NCBI RefSeq assembly: GCF_005048155.1
Contig: NZ_SUMB01000002.1
Coordinates: 1-64,000, forward strand
Direction: 5' to 3'
Source: Streptomyces piniterrae
Lineage (GTDB): Bacteria > Actinomycetota > Actinomycetes > Streptomycetales > Streptomycetaceae
DNA: 64,000 nucleotides
Shown: piece by piece, positions 1 to 8,361 of the stretch
How the letters are laid out: every line of letters begins with the position of its first letter
How positions within the stretch are numbered: the first letter of the stretch is position 1
The notes under the pieces: generated by a model
What the model was told of the DNA's origin: nothing
The model's database searches: none
Seen by the model: the letters and a program-made list of their open reading frames with translations, nothing else
Made by a program: the position numbers and the translations under genes

Positions 1-598
1 AGCGACGTTGTGACTCGAAGGCCCGGTCGAGACGGTCCAGCATCTCGTCGAAGGTGTCCGCGAGCTCCTTGAGCTCGTCGTCCGGGCCGCCCAGCTCGAT
101 CCGCCGGTGCAGATCCGAGCCGGCCACTCGCTGCGCGGTCCGGGTGATCCGCCCCAGCGGCGACAGCACCCGCCCCGCCATCGCGTACCCGAAGGCGAAC
201 GCCACGATCGTCAGACCCATCAACGCCATCAGGGAACGGTTGAAAAGGGTGTGCAGGGACGCGGCGCGCTGCTGCTCGAAGCAGCCGTTCAAGGCGATGT
301 TGATCTCGCGGAGGGAAGCAGCCGAGGACAGTGGGGGGCACCTGTCACTGCTGACCCTGATGTCCCCACCGGAGACTCCGATCGACGGGACACCGTCTTC
401 GAAAGCGTCCGCAGCCAGCATGTAGATGATCGTGAGCAGCACGATGCCCGCCATCAGGAACATCCCGCCATACAGCAGCGTGAGCCGTATACGGATAGTC
501 GGACGCAGCCAGAGAGCCGGCCGGCCCGACGGTTTGGGATCCCACGTAGGTTTCGCAGGCACAGTCAGCGGCGCGGAAGATTCGGAGCATGCAGCCAT
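1..598 (-). CDS. Sensor histidine kinase, N-terminal part (runs off left edge)
   Basis: This frame is open from an ATG at 598 to the window edge, giving about 199 residues of the N-terminal part of a two-component sensor kinase. Residues about 38-60 form a first membrane helix that follows an arginine-rich cytoplasmic stretch. A short extracytoplasmic segment with two cysteines follows, then a second helix containing the motif LTIVAFAFGYAMAG. A HAMP linker comes next, seen as RVLSPLGRIT and a GGPDDELKELADTFDEM-like segment that leads into the dimerisation helix. The His box and ATPase domain would lie outside the window. A GAGG-like ribosome site precedes the start. The partner response regulator is not visible. 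The family call is firm; the ligand is unknown. Confidence 0.8.
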   Translation of the reverse strand, partial: MAACSESSAPLTVPAKPTWDPKPSGRPALWLRPTIRIRLTLLYGGMFLMAGIVLLTIIYMLAADAFEDGVPSIGVSGGDIRVSSDRCPPLSSAASLREINIALNGCFEQQRAASLHTLFNRSLMALMGLTIVAFAFGYAMAGRVLSPLGRITRTAQRVAGSDLHRRIELGGPDDELKELADTFDEMLDRLDRAFESQRR

Positions 599-1227
599 CG
601 CCGGTCAGCCTCGGCAACCCGGAACGGGCCCAATATCCAAAACCGGGGAGACGCGTGAACGCACTACTGATCCTCTCTCATACGCCTTACAGCAGAACGG
701 ATTTGTTTGCCTCCATCCTGCTCAGACCAGCCATAAACCGACGGTAAGAAGTGTCGTCATCAAGACACCGGCTACCAATTCACGGTCACGGACGCTCCAC
801 AGGCACGCGCAGGGCCGAGCTGCCAGTTGCGCGCTGACGGCCGCGGCTCGGCAACGGGCACGGCGGAGAATTACGGCGCGGGCGCGAACTACACCGTCGC
901 ATCCGTACATCCGGCAGTGATCGCGCGCAGCGCCTTGTGTTCGGCACGGATGGCGGTCAGCCTCCACCGGAGTTTGGCTGTCCATTTAGCGGCGCCGGAA
1001 TCCCAGGCTCGGCCAGCGGGACGATGCGGGATGCGGCGAATCTGGACCTCAGCGCGTCCACACAGCCGCCCTTGTCTTCGTCGATGCAGTTGGCCGGCTG
1101 ACGGTGGCGCGCGACGATGGTGCCGCCCGGAGTCACGCCACCTCCGGTAGCTCTCGGAGCGCCCTGGAGACTTTGGCCGCAGTGCGGATGTACCACCGGG
1201 GGTCCCGTCAGCGCCGTTCCAAGGCCG
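599..1227. other. Intergenic stretch, no supported gene
   Basis: About 630 bases lie between the sensor kinase start and a truncated membrane-protein frame. Short open frames occur on both strands, but none has a convincing ribosome site together with recognisable protein features. A minus-strand frame at 957-1196 ends in an ordinary-looking helical stretch and could be the tail of a decayed gene, but I cannot identify it. Confidence 0.4.
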
Positions 1228-1623
1228 ATGCATGATGACGCTGCCGAGCAGGACCCTGACCGGCGTCAGAACCGAGGGTGGCTCGTGCCGACCACGCAGG
1301 AATGGCCCGAAAGACCGGCCGGGGCATGGGCTTTCGGCCCGTCCGAGCGACCGGGGAAGCGGCGCGTCGTCCGCGGCTGCGCCTGGGCGCTCGGCTGCGG
1401 ATCGATACTCCTTCTCATTCCTGTGGCGCTGATCGCGTGGATCGCCCTGACGCGCCTCTGGGTTCCCGGCGCTCCGGGCGATCCCCTGGTGCTGACGAAT
1501 GCGGAGTTGGCGGGAACGTGGAAGGACGACCAGGGCGGCAGTCGGAGGTCCGCCTCAAATTCGGCTCCTGACGAGGGAAGCCCTGCATCCCGCGGCTGGC
1601 CTACTTCTCGGCGGCGGGGATGA
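1228..1623 (+). pseudogene. Truncated single-pass membrane protein
   Basis: This frame encodes an arginine-rich cytoplasmic start, one strong membrane helix (core CGSILLLIPVALIAW) and then LVLTNAELAGTWKDDQGG. That last stretch resembles the start of an extracytoplasmic lipocalin-like domain found in some Streptomyces hypothetical proteins, where AGTW normally opens a beta-barrel of 100 residues or more. Here the barrel is missing: the frame changes character after GG and ends inside the 3' end of the convergent SnoaL-like gene. I read it as a gene that has lost its 3' part. The start is uncertain; a GTG at 1283 is an alternative. The family is not recognised with confidence. Confidence 0.45.
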
Positions 1624-2050
1624 GGCCCGGGGCGAGCCGGTTGGAGATGGACTCCATCAGCGGCTTGCGCTTGGTGTTGTGGAAGGCGGCGATGCGCCAC
1701 TTCCCGTCGGCCTGGCGGACCAGGGTGTAGGTCTGGATCTTGGTGAGCTTGTGCGGTCGCTTGCCCTTGTAGGTGTCGCCACGCCCGGTGGCGATGGCGG
1801 TGTCCGGCCCGTAGAAGCGGATGTCGAGGACCTCGTCCGCGAGCCTGGTGCCCTTGAGGAAGGACGTGAACAGAGTGCGGTGGCTGTCCACGATGTCCCG
1901 GCGCCCCTGGTAGAGGGTGCCGACATAGGTGATGTAGGTGGCGTCCTCCGTGAACAACTCCCCGTAGGCGTCGGCGTCGTGTCGCTCCCAAGCGGCGACG
2001 AGTTCGTTCAGTACGGACGTGACCGCGTCGGTGTCGTGGGCGATGGGCAT
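1601..2050 (-). CDS. SnoaL-like / SgcJ-EcaC family NTF2-fold protein
   Basis: The 149-residue product fits the usual length of one NTF2-fold domain of the SgcJ/EcaC (DUF4440, SnoaL-like) family. Hallmarks are an N-terminal helix with LVAAWERHDADAYGELF, then the strand EDATYITYVG, GRRDIVDSH, and a late strand ending in GKWRIAAFHNTKR. Members are cytoplasmic. Some are polyketide cyclases or small hydrolases, and many have no known substrate. It is transcribed divergently from the MarR gene at 2144, with a perfect palindrome between them, so it is probably a target of that regulator. A GGAGG-like site lies just upstream of the ATG. The substrate is unknown. Confidence 0.8.
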   Translation of the reverse strand: MPIAHDTDAVTSVLNELVAAWERHDADAYGELFTEDATYITYVGTLYQGRRDIVDSHRTLFTSFLKGTRLADEVLDIRFYGPDTAIATGRGDTYKGKRPHKLTKIQTYTLVRQADGKWRIAAFHNTKRKPLMESISNRLAPGLIPAAEK

Positions 2051-2102
2051 GGCGGAGGACCCCCTCGGTGGTTAGACTGAGGCAGATTCTGAGTGTGAAC
2101 AG

Positions 2103-2122
2103 TATCTGCATGTGTGCAGATA
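2103..2122. promoter_or_regulatory. Palindromic operator between SnoaL-like gene and marR
   Basis: A perfect inverted repeat with 8-base arms (TATCTGCA and TGCAGATA) separated by TGTG lies 22 bases before the MarR-family start and 53 bases before the divergent SnoaL-like start. MarR dimers typically bind 16-20 bp palindromes of this shape in their own divergent promoter. Autoregulation and control of the neighbour are therefore inferred. Confidence 0.6.
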
Positions 2123-2143
2123 GATTAGGAGAGGGTTCCCGCG

Positions 2144-2644
2144 ATGGCAATCCCCTTGGGTGACGCGGATGAGCATGTGATCTTCCGTCAGTACCTGGAC
2201 GCGGTAGGGCTCCAGGGCCTGGCCAGTGCGGAGGCCGCAGGACTGCACACGTCGGAGTGGTACGCACTCAGCCTCATCGCGCAGGAGGGCAGTCTCACCT
2301 CAGGTGAGCTCGCCACCCGGACCGGGCTCACCACCGGTGCCACCACCCGCCTGATCGACCGACTTGAACGCGCTGGTTACGCGCGTCGCACCGCGGACCC
2401 CAACGACCGCAGACGTGTGATCGTCGAACCGATCCCGGATGCGCTCACCCGAATCGAGGAGGTCGTGGGCCCCGCCCGCCGCCACATCGCCGACGTCCTG
2501 GCGCGCTACACCCCAGAGCAGCGAGCCCTGCTCTTCGACTACTTCGCACACGCCGCGCCCGCGTATCGCGCGGCCACCGAGGAGATCCGCAAGGCAACGG
2601 CTCCTAGGCGCAGCAGGGCCGGCCGGTCCAAGAGCGGCGGCTGA
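2144..2644 (+). CDS. MarR family transcriptional regulator
   Basis: The 166-residue product has the standard MarR layout. A dimerisation helix comes first, then a winged helix-turn-helix at about residues 45-85 (SLTSGELATRTGLTTGATTRLIDRLERAGY), followed by the wing ARRTADPNDRRRVIVEP, where DxRR is the family signature. C-terminal dimerisation helices include PAYRAATEEIRKA. A GGAGAGGG ribosome site precedes the ATG. It is divergent from a SnoaL-like gene and an operator palindrome lies between them. It probably represses that pair and is released by a small phenolic or other ligand. The ligand cannot be told from sequence. Confidence 0.9.
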   Translation: MAIPLGDADEHVIFRQYLDAVGLQGLASAEAAGLHTSEWYALSLIAQEGSLTSGELATRTGLTTGATTRLIDRLERAGYARRTADPNDRRRVIVEPIPDALTRIEEVVGPARRHIADVLARYTPEQRALLFDYFAHAAPAYRAATEEIRKATAPRRSRAGRSKSGG

Positions 2645-2790
2645 CCGCAGCCATGGTGGGGGGCACTGGTCGACCCCCACCGGCTACTACCTCGTGACCG
2701 CTTAGCAGTCAGGCCCCAACGGCCGGTGGCCCGACCCCAGTTCAGCGAATTCCAGGGGTCGGGCCACCGGCATGTCCGGTCGGTCGGTCG

Positions 2791-3561
2791 TCAGGCGCGG
2801 CAGCGCAGCATCACCAGCGGGGGGTTGGCGAGGAGGTCCGCCCAGTAGTCCGCACCGAACTCGCGCACGCCGGCCTCGGACACCTCCAGCGGGACCCAGG
2901 TCACCTCGCTGAAGCCGGCCGCCCGCAGACACTTCTCGTAGACCTCGCGGCGCGGGAAGATGCCGAAGATGGTGACCGGCGGTTCGAGCAGCGCCGTGGT
3001 CCGCACTCGCAGTCCGGCCTCGGTCTCCTCGCCGGTCAGCTCGGTGCGGAAGCCGTGCTTCTCCGGGGTCGGCCCGTCGAAGTCGTAGTCGGGCGACTGG
3101 TTGAGCAGGAAGAGCTCGGCGCCGGGCTTCAGGCTCCGGTGCACGTTGCGGCACATCCGCTCGATGGTGGCGATGTCCTCCGCGTAGTTGAGCAGCTGCA
3201 CCGCCAGGCCGATGTCGAACCGCTGCTCGTCGAGCGGCCGGAGTTCGGCCGCGTCGCCCACCTCGTAGCGCACACCCAGCGGGTCGCGCTCCTCCAACGC
3301 CTGTGCCACGGCGACCATTTCACCGGAGATGTCGATGCCGAGCACGTCCGCGGCGCCGCGCCGCTTGAACTCCCTGCTGTAGAAGCCGGTGCCGGAGGCC
3401 AGGTCGAGGATCGACTTGCCGCGCACGTCCCCGACCAGGCCCAGGAAGCTGGGCACCACCACGTACTGCTCCAACGGCAGTGCCTTGAAGCCCTCGTAGG
3501 CCTCACCGATCTCGTCATACTGCTGCACGCTCACCGCGCTGTCCTCCCCGTGTCTGGTCAT
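2791..3561 (-). CDS. Class I SAM-dependent methyltransferase
   Basis: The 256-residue product has a Rossmann methyltransferase core. Motif I reads SILDLASGTGFYSREF (about residues 50-65), the acidic end of strand 2 is GIDISGEM, motif II is YEVGDAAEL, and motif III is SLKPGAELFLLNQSP. The C-terminal part (VTIFGIFPRREVYEKCLRAAGF) resembles the toxoflavin/ToxA-type and related small-molecule methyltransferases that also turn up in antibiotic loci. The ATG is preceded by GAGGAC; a GTG eleven codons in is another possible start. No biosynthetic partners are adjacent. A possible 33-codon small ORF lies upstream on the same strand. The substrate is unknown. Confidence 0.85.
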   Translation of the reverse strand: MTRHGEDSAVSVQQYDEIGEAYEGFKALPLEQYVVVPSFLGLVGDVRGKSILDLASGTGFYSREFKRRGAADVLGIDISGEMVAVAQALEERDPLGVRYEVGDAAELRPLDEQRFDIGLAVQLLNYAEDIATIERMCRNVHRSLKPGAELFLLNQSPDYDFDGPTPEKHGFRTELTGEETEAGLRVRTTALLEPPVTIFGIFPRREVYEKCLRAAGFSEVTWVPLEVSEAGVREFGADYWADLLANPPLVMLRCRA

Positions 3562-3682
3562 GTCCTCGGCCTCGGCCCCGCCCCGCGGGACACGCCTCGG
3601 CCGCTGACGGGCAGTCTTCCCGCACCCCGGCTGACGGTCGTACTGACAGAAGCCACAAAGATCCGGACGGCGTCCCGGCCTT

Positions 3683-3758
3683 TGTACGTGCGGACGTACG
3701 TGCGGACGTACGGGGCCGGACGTGCGGGGCCCGACGTGCGGGCCGGACGTACGGGGCG
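3683..3758. repeat. Degenerate GGACGTACGTGC tandem repeat
   Basis: Roughly six imperfect copies of an 11-12 base unit built on ACGTGCGG/ACGTACGG lie upstream of the methyltransferase start. Two copies are exact. The array has dyad symmetry in ACGTACGT. It could be a slippage minisatellite or a multi-site operator. Confidence 0.55.
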
Positions 3759-3801
3759 GAGGTAGGGGTTCGAGAGCGCAGCGGTGGGACCGGGGGCGCC
3801 A

Positions 3802-3903
3802 TCAGCTGGGTTGCGCGGGGATTGCCCCGGTGTTGCCCCTGGAACAGAGGCGGATCACAGTATGAGTAGGGGGCATTGTCGCGGGATCGGCGAGTGTGCT
3901 CAT
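3802..3903 (-). CDS. Possible 33-residue small protein
   Basis: An ATG lies 8 bases after a clear GAGGAG ribosome site and opens a 33-codon frame beginning MSTLADPATMPPTHTV and ending GNTGAIPAQPS. It contains one cysteine and no signal peptide or membrane helix. It lies upstream of the methyltransferase on the same strand, separated by 240 bases that include the GTAC-rich repeat. It could be a leader peptide, a small regulatory protein or a peptide precursor, or a chance frame. I do not recognise it. Confidence 0.3.
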   Translation of the reverse strand: MSTLADPATMPPTHTVIRLCSRGNTGAIPAQPS

Positions 3904-4466
3904 CTCGGGAATCTCCTCGGCTCCAGCGGCGGCTCTACGCGATAGTTCCCCCAGGCAACCTGCGGTGACGGGCCCGCGGCGGCGACTGTCGTCGGGGCAG
4001 CCGGGGAAAACCGCCGCGGGTCCGCGCGATGTGCGAAGCGTTGCCACCACTTTCGAGGAGGTGGTCATGTGACCGCTCCCGTCAAACCGGGCAGCCCCCG
4101 CGCCCGTCAAGCAAGTGGTCGCGCCATGGCGCTCCGCCTCCCGGGACACGTCCAGGGGAGGCGCCTGAATATCGTCCGCCGACCGGGGGCCCCGGGGTCG
4201 CGGGCATGGGCGACCGTCGCGACACCGACCTCGGGCCCGAGCCGGGTGGCGGCAGCCAGGGCGGCACGTCGCGGCCTGGGTGACCGGGTGACCCGGTGGC
4301 TGGGCGACTGGGTGGCTCCTGAGCGGGCGTGGTTCTTGCCAGTGGTGACGTGCCACCCGGCCGCCGCTGCGCCAGGGGGTTCCACCGAGGCCGACCTTGA
4401 GACCCCTGGCGGCGACCGGACCCTCAGATGAGCTGCTATCGGATCGGGCGGGAGGAGAGGAATACC
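3904..4466. other. Intergenic stretch, no supported gene
   Basis: About 560 bases separate the small ORF from the dehydratase-like gene. The stretch holds GC-rich, partly repetitive sequence (GTGACCGGGTGACCCGG type around 4280) and only overlapping shadow frames. The promoter of the downstream gene is presumably here, but no clear consensus was found. Confidence 0.4.
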
Positions 4467-4775
4467 GTGACCAGAGTCCTTGGCGATGCCGAGATCGAAG
4501 ACCGGATGTCCGGTGCAGAGATGAGGGGATGGCAACGCGAAGGCAGTACGTTGCGACGCACTGTCGAGGCGCACGACTTCCCCACGGTTGTCCGGATTCT
4601 CGAAAAGATCGTGGTCGATACCCAGAAGTTGAATCGCTGCCCTGATATCGATATCCGTGGCGGGCATGTTCTGCACCTCACGCTCCACGGCGATGTCGGG
4701 CTCACCGACGTCGAGGTTGAACTGGCGCAGCGGATCGAGTTGGCGGCCGGGTCGTTTGTGCGGGGGCATGCCTGA
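4467..4775 (+). CDS. Pterin-4a-carbinolamine dehydratase-like protein, active site altered
   Basis: The GTG at 4467 sits 7 bases after GGAGGAGAGG and gives a 102-residue protein, the usual length for the PCD/DCoH family. The fold signature is clear: VLGDAEIEDRM at the start, then GWQREGSTLRRTVEAHDFPTVV, a helix, CPDIDIRGGHV, HGDVGLTDVEVELAQRI. The normal catalytic motif has two adjacent histidines before Pro-Asp (HHPD); here the two positions read Arg-Cys (NRCPD). The third histidine, in LHGDVGLT, is kept. Dehydratase activity is therefore doubtful, and a binding or DCoH-like partner role is possible. No aromatic amino-acid hydroxylase lies nearby. Confidence 0.8.
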   Translation: MTRVLGDAEIEDRMSGAEMRGWQREGSTLRRTVEAHDFPTVVRILEKIVVDTQKLNRCPDIDIRGGHVLHLTLHGDVGLTDVEVELAQRIELAAGSFVRGHA

Positions 4776-4798
4776 CGTTCTGCGTCCGCACGCTCGGT

Positions 4799-4910
4799 GC
4801 CGGCAGCCGGCAGCCGGCAGCCGGCAGCCGGCAGGCTGTCCGCCCATCCGCCCATCCGCCCATCCGCCCATCCGCCCATCCGCCCATCCGTCCATCCGTC
4901 CATCCGCCCC
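4799..4910. repeat. Two adjacent minisatellites (7-mer then 8-mer)
   Basis: About five perfect copies of GCCGGCA run from 4799 to 4834. After a short spacer, about nine copies of the 8-mer CGCCCATC (two with T for C) run to about 4910. They sit in the gap between convergent genes ending at 4775 and 5050. Confidence 0.85.
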
Positions 4911-5049
4911 CAGCACCTCATGCCCCGCCGCGTCGTGAGGCCCGCGACCTGTGACCTGCGCCCTTCTGCATGCACGATCTGATCGCGCTGCATGCATGAT
5001 CTGCTCGCGGACCTCACGGATATGACTGACGCGCTGGACCGGATTTCGG

Positions 5050-5415
5050 TCAGAGGCGGCGCACCCGCGCAGCGATCCCATGGCCCAGCAGAAGGTAAAT
5101 CACTGCGGGCAGGCCGTAATTGAGGAAAACCCGCAGACTCTCGACATCCATGGTGAAGACGTCCTGGGACCATCCGGCGAGCCAGCCGGCCACCCCGTGC
5201 ACAAATCCGACGAAGACATTTCCCTGGTTGGCCTCCAGCAGGTACAGCAGGATCCACAGGACCAGAAAGCCTGCAGCGATGTCGGCGATCGTATGGATGA
5301 CCAAGGCTGTCCGGTTTACTCCGGAGCCGTCCCGGCTACGCCTGTGAGCGTCCTGATTATGGCCATAGGGACTGTAGTTGTCGTTTACGGGCATGGGTTC
5401 ATGGGGGCTGTTCAT
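5050..5415 (-). CDS. Small membrane protein of unknown function
   Basis: The 121-residue product has a polar 35-residue N-terminus rich in Asn, His and Arg. It is followed by a helix TIADIAAGFLVLWILLYLL, a loop, an amphipathic segment GVAGWLAGWSQDVF, and a second helix GLPAVIYLLLGHGIAARV that ends in basic residues. This is a two- or three-pass inner-membrane protein of a kind seen as a conserved hypothetical in Streptomyces. A later ATG (MPVNDNY) is a possible alternative start. No function can be assigned. It faces the convergent dehydratase-like gene across the minisatellite. Confidence 0.65.
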   Translation of the reverse strand: MNSPHEPMPVNDNYSPYGHNQDAHRRSRDGSGVNRTALVIHTIADIAAGFLVLWILLYLLEANQGNVFVGFVHGVAGWLAGWSQDVFTMDVESLRVFLNYGLPAVIYLLLGHGIAARVRRL

Positions 5416-5547
5416 GCCCCCCTACTTGCCTCGCGCGAGTGCACGAAACTTCTTTCAAACCTGCGATTTGATATCGGTTTCCAGGCCTGGTCCGAACTCG
5501 TATATTGGATCTTTGTTGCGAACGCCGATGTCCAGGTTCCGGACGGA

Positions 5548-5636
5548 ATTCCACACGGCTTTCACATGAGTTCCACACGGATTCCATGCGGGTTCCATGC
5601 GCATTCCATACGGGTTCCATGCGGTTCCATACGGAT
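5548..5636. repeat. TTCCATACGG-type degenerate tandem repeat
   Basis: About eight imperfect 11-12 base units of the form TTCCA(T/C)(A/G)CGG(G/A) occupy the gap between the membrane-protein start and the kinase stop. The units are lower in GC than the surroundings. Confidence 0.75.
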
Positions 5637-5683
5637 TACGGATTCCCTGTGGGTCGGCGTTCCGATCTCAGGGGCGGCTCGGC

Positions 5684-7105
5684 TCAGTGGCGGGTGGGGA
5701 GGCAGCGGGAAAGCCGGCGCAGCAGCTGTTCCGTCCGCGCATCACCGGCCCATCGGCCCTGTGACCGGGCTTCGGTGAGCCGCCGGCTCAGCTCGTGCAC
5801 TCTGTCGGCGGCAATGCTCGCCTTGCCTTCACCGAGTTTGCCGGTGAGTTGGGCCGTGCGGTGTTGAACCTCGCGAGCCAGCTTCGGGTCCATGGTGGAC
5901 ACCTGGGTGCGGATCCTGCGCGTCAGGGCGGCCACCAGCGCGGACGGGCTGACCCGACGGGATGGGGGAGGAGGGGTGGGGGCGGCGGCTGGAGTTGTGC
6001 TTGCTGCCACCACCGCGGGCGTCGACGACGGGGAGGGAGCCCGAGACGACGGCGAAGGCGCGGCCGGCTTCGCGGAGGTGGAGGTGTCCGGTGCCGGTGA
6101 TGAGGCACGGCTCGCCTGGCCGGTCGGCTCGATGGAGGAATCAGCCCAGGCGACTGCGAACGTAACGGCGAAGACAGCGGCGGCCAGGACTCCGAGAGCG
6201 GTCTGCAGCTGCCAGCGCTGTGGTGTTGGACCGGGAGGGGGGCTCGTCCCGGTCGCCGCCGGGGTCGGCCAGGTGCTGGTGATGTCGTCATCGGGGGGTG
6301 CGGACAGCAGAGCGGCCGTGCTGGTGGCGTCGGCGGGGCGCTCCGCCGGTGCCTTGGCCAGCAGGGCGTGTACGACTCTCTCCAGGGAGGGCGGAACGTC
6401 CGGGCGTATTCGGCGCAGCGACTCCGGTTGCCGGTAGACGTGCTGGAACAGCAGCTCCACGGCGTTGTCGGCCCGGAAGGGCGGCCGCCCGGCGCTTGCT
6501 TCGTACAACACGCAGCCGAGTGCGTAGAGATCGCAGGATGCTGTGCCCCTTTGGCCCATCGCTCGTTCCGGCGCGGTGTACGAGGCGGTCCCGACGACGT
6601 CTCCGGTCGTGGTCAGCGCGGTGGAGTTCCCGCCGGCCAGGACGGCGATGCCGAAGTCGGCGACCTTGACGGTGCCGTCGTGGCCGATGAGCAGGTTGGC
6701 GGGTTTGATGTCGCGATGGATCACGCCGCAGGCATGGGCGGCGGCCAGCGCGTGAGCCGCCTGGGCACCGACTGCCGCGACCCGCTCCGGTGACAACGGT
6801 CCGGCCTCGCGCAGTATCTGTGCGAGGCTGCGGCCTTCAACCAGCTCCATGACCAGGAAGAGTCGTCCGTCGGTGGTCTCGTCGACGTCGAATACCGCGA
6901 CGATGCCCGGATGGGAGAGCCGCGCTGCCGCACGGGCTTCACACACGAGGCGCTCGCGCGTCGTCTCGTCCGCGGGCCGGGACACCACCTTGACGGCCAC
7001 CGCGCGCCCAAGGACCTCATCGCGCGCCCGCCACACCTGCCCCATGCCTCCGCTGCCCAGCGGCGTCGCGAGCCGGTATCGGTCAGCCAGCAGTTCGCCG
7101 CGCAC
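5684..7105 (-). CDS. PknB-type serine/threonine protein kinase, membrane-anchored
   Basis: The 473-residue product has an intact Hanks kinase domain at residues 1-270: glycine loop GSGGMG at 17-22, catalytic Lys39, HRDIKPAN at 130-137, DFG at 150-152, and an APE-like APERAMG. It is followed by a Pro/Ser/Thr linker, one membrane helix near residues 300-320 (LGVLAAAVFAVTFAVAW), a Ser/Pro/Ala-rich extracytoplasmic stalk and a charged helical C-terminal region of about 80 residues. No PASTA repeats are present, so the signal is unlikely to be muropeptide through PASTA domains. It autophosphorylates and phosphorylates Ser/Thr targets by family knowledge; the targets are unknown. It stands alone, with a repeat array downstream. 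Confidence 0.9.
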   Translation of the reverse strand: MRGELLADRYRLATPLGSGGMGQVWRARDEVLGRAVAVKVVSRPADETTRERLVCEARAAARLSHPGIVAVFDVDETTDGRLFLVMELVEGRSLAQILREAGPLSPERVAAVGAQAAHALAAAHACGVIHRDIKPANLLIGHDGTVKVADFGIAVLAGGNSTALTTTGDVVGTASYTAPERAMGQRGTASCDLYALGCVLYEASAGRPPFRADNAVELLFQHVYRQPESLRRIRPDVPPSLERVVHALLAKAPAERPADATSTAALLSAPPDDDITSTWPTPAATGTSPPPGPTPQRWQLQTALGVLAAAVFAVTFAVAWADSSIEPTGQASRASSPAPDTSTSAKPAAPSPSSRAPSPSSTPAVVAASTTPAAAPTPPPPSRRVSPSALVAALTRRIRTQVSTMDPKLAREVQHRTAQLTGKLGEGKASIAADRVHELSRRLTEARSQGRWAGDARTEQLLRRLSRCLPTRH

Positions 7106-7447
7106 CTTTATTCACACCTTTCGCGGTCCTCGGACAGGCGAACGCCAATGCCGTTAGGGGCGTCGTGGAACGCGCCAGGGCGTCCAGAGGCCGAGTGGAA
7201 TGGTAGTCGGCTTGCCCGGAAAGCAATTCTGATGAGCAAAGGGGGGAGTGGTCGAAGGAGACTAGCACTCGCAGATTCGCGATGATGTGAGGATTTCTTG
7301 TAGGCAGGCGCGGGTGCGGGCGCTTCATCTATCGGCAGACGTCGAACAAGTGGGGATAGGTGTGGTTCCTGGGCGGTGGGAACACGGGCAGAGGGCCCGT
7401 CTGCTTGCCGACGAACGGCTTGCCGGCGGACCCTCGCCGCAGTACGG
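7106..7447. other. Intergenic stretch between kinase and secreted protein
   Basis: About 340 bases lie between the kinase start and the stop of the next minus-strand gene. It should hold the kinase promoter and a terminator for the secreted-protein gene. No strong hairpin or supported ORF was found. Confidence 0.35.
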
Positions 7448-8182
7448 CTATTGAGCAGTGGAGCAGTAGCTCTGGGTCTCTTCGGGCGTCATCTCCGATT
7501 CATCCGCCACCAGGGAAGGTGCGCGCTCCTGCATGACGGCGACGATGTGGTCGAGGAGGTAGTAGGTGTAGCCGACACCGCTGTCGTTGTACCGCTTCAC
7601 GAACAGCGATCCTTCGACTGACTTCATGTGCTTGACGGCCTTGACGAATCCCGCTTTCCGGGGCTTGATCGTGGCGTTGAGCTCTTCCGTGGTGCTGGTC
7701 TCCCAGTTCCAGGACCGGGCTTCCTCGTACTTGGCCTGGATCGAGCCCTTGACCGCGACATCGAAGGGGCTGCCCCCTGCCTCGGCCCCCAGCGTGACAC
7801 CCGTCGTCACGGTGTAACTTCCGCCGTATTTCCGGGAGACGGCGTACTTGGCGCCGAGATTCTCCGTCTGGGAGCAGTTGTACTTCTTCTCCGAGACGAC
7901 CTCAGGTGCCGCGTCGAACGTCTGAGGCTCGTTCCCGTAGGGCGTGAACGTGCACTCGCTTGCGTTCTTCTGGCAGTAGTCGACCAGTTCGCCGGCCAGC
8001 TTCGGGTCCTTACCGGCGTCCTGGCCGTGGACCTCGTCCGCATGCGCGGCCGCCGGTGTGAGGAGCGTCAACGCCGCGAGAGGAGCCAGGATCACACTCA
8101 CACGCTGTGCGATGCGCTTGGACCGTCGTTTGTCTCCGCTTCGTCGGTCTCGACGAGCTGAGGTGGTGCACTGTGTGGACAC
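7448..8182 (-). CDS. Secreted protein, possible aerolysin/ETX-MTX2-like fold
   Basis: The 244-residue product has a long Sec signal: a basic N-terminus to residue 27, then VSVILAPLAALTLLTPAAAHA with cleavage near residue 49. The mature part has four cysteines (70, 77, 103, 240), enough for two disulfides. Residues about 118-200 alternate polar and small/hydrophobic positions (GSYTVTTGVTLGAEAGG, then FDVAVKGSIQAKYEEARSW). They continue into a Thr/Ser-rich turn and a strand GFVKAVKHMKSVEGSLFVKRY. This pattern resembles the insertion-loop and stem region of aerolysin-type (ETX/MTX2) pore-forming proteins. The toxin-fold idea is inference; secretion is solid. No export or immunity partner is adjacent. 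Confidence 0.6.
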   Translation of the reverse strand: MSTQCTTSARRDRRSGDKRRSKRIAQRVSVILAPLAALTLLTPAAAHADEVHGQDAGKDPKLAGELVDYCQKNASECTFTPYGNEPQTFDAAPEVVSEKKYNCSQTENLGAKYAVSRKYGGSYTVTTGVTLGAEAGGSPFDVAVKGSIQAKYEEARSWNWETSTTEELNATIKPRKAGFVKAVKHMKSVEGSLFVKRYNDSGVGYTYYLLDHIVAVMQERAPSLVADESEMTPEETQSYCSTAQ

Positions 8183-8361
8183 GCGAATCTCCTTGACTTG
8201 TCGGGAACTTGCTGGAACCGCGCGGGCGTCGACCGCTTGTCGGCCGCGCCGCTCTTCAGATGGCTTTCGGGGGCTGGTCAGGATGGGCTCGCGGCGCTAC
8301 GGCTTCGCGAGCGGCACCCCGACGTGGTCCGGTGGGCGGGGTCGTCCCGCGGGGCAACCGC

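Noticed and set aside
4799..4910. Possible CRISPR array
   Set aside because: Units are 7-8 bp with no spacers and there are no cas genes; a minisatellite.
4107..5081. Minus-strand frames through the 4.8-kb minisatellite with MGGWADGR repeats
   Set aside because: The peptide repeats come only from the 8-mer minisatellite; the dehydratase-like gene on the plus strand is the supported one.
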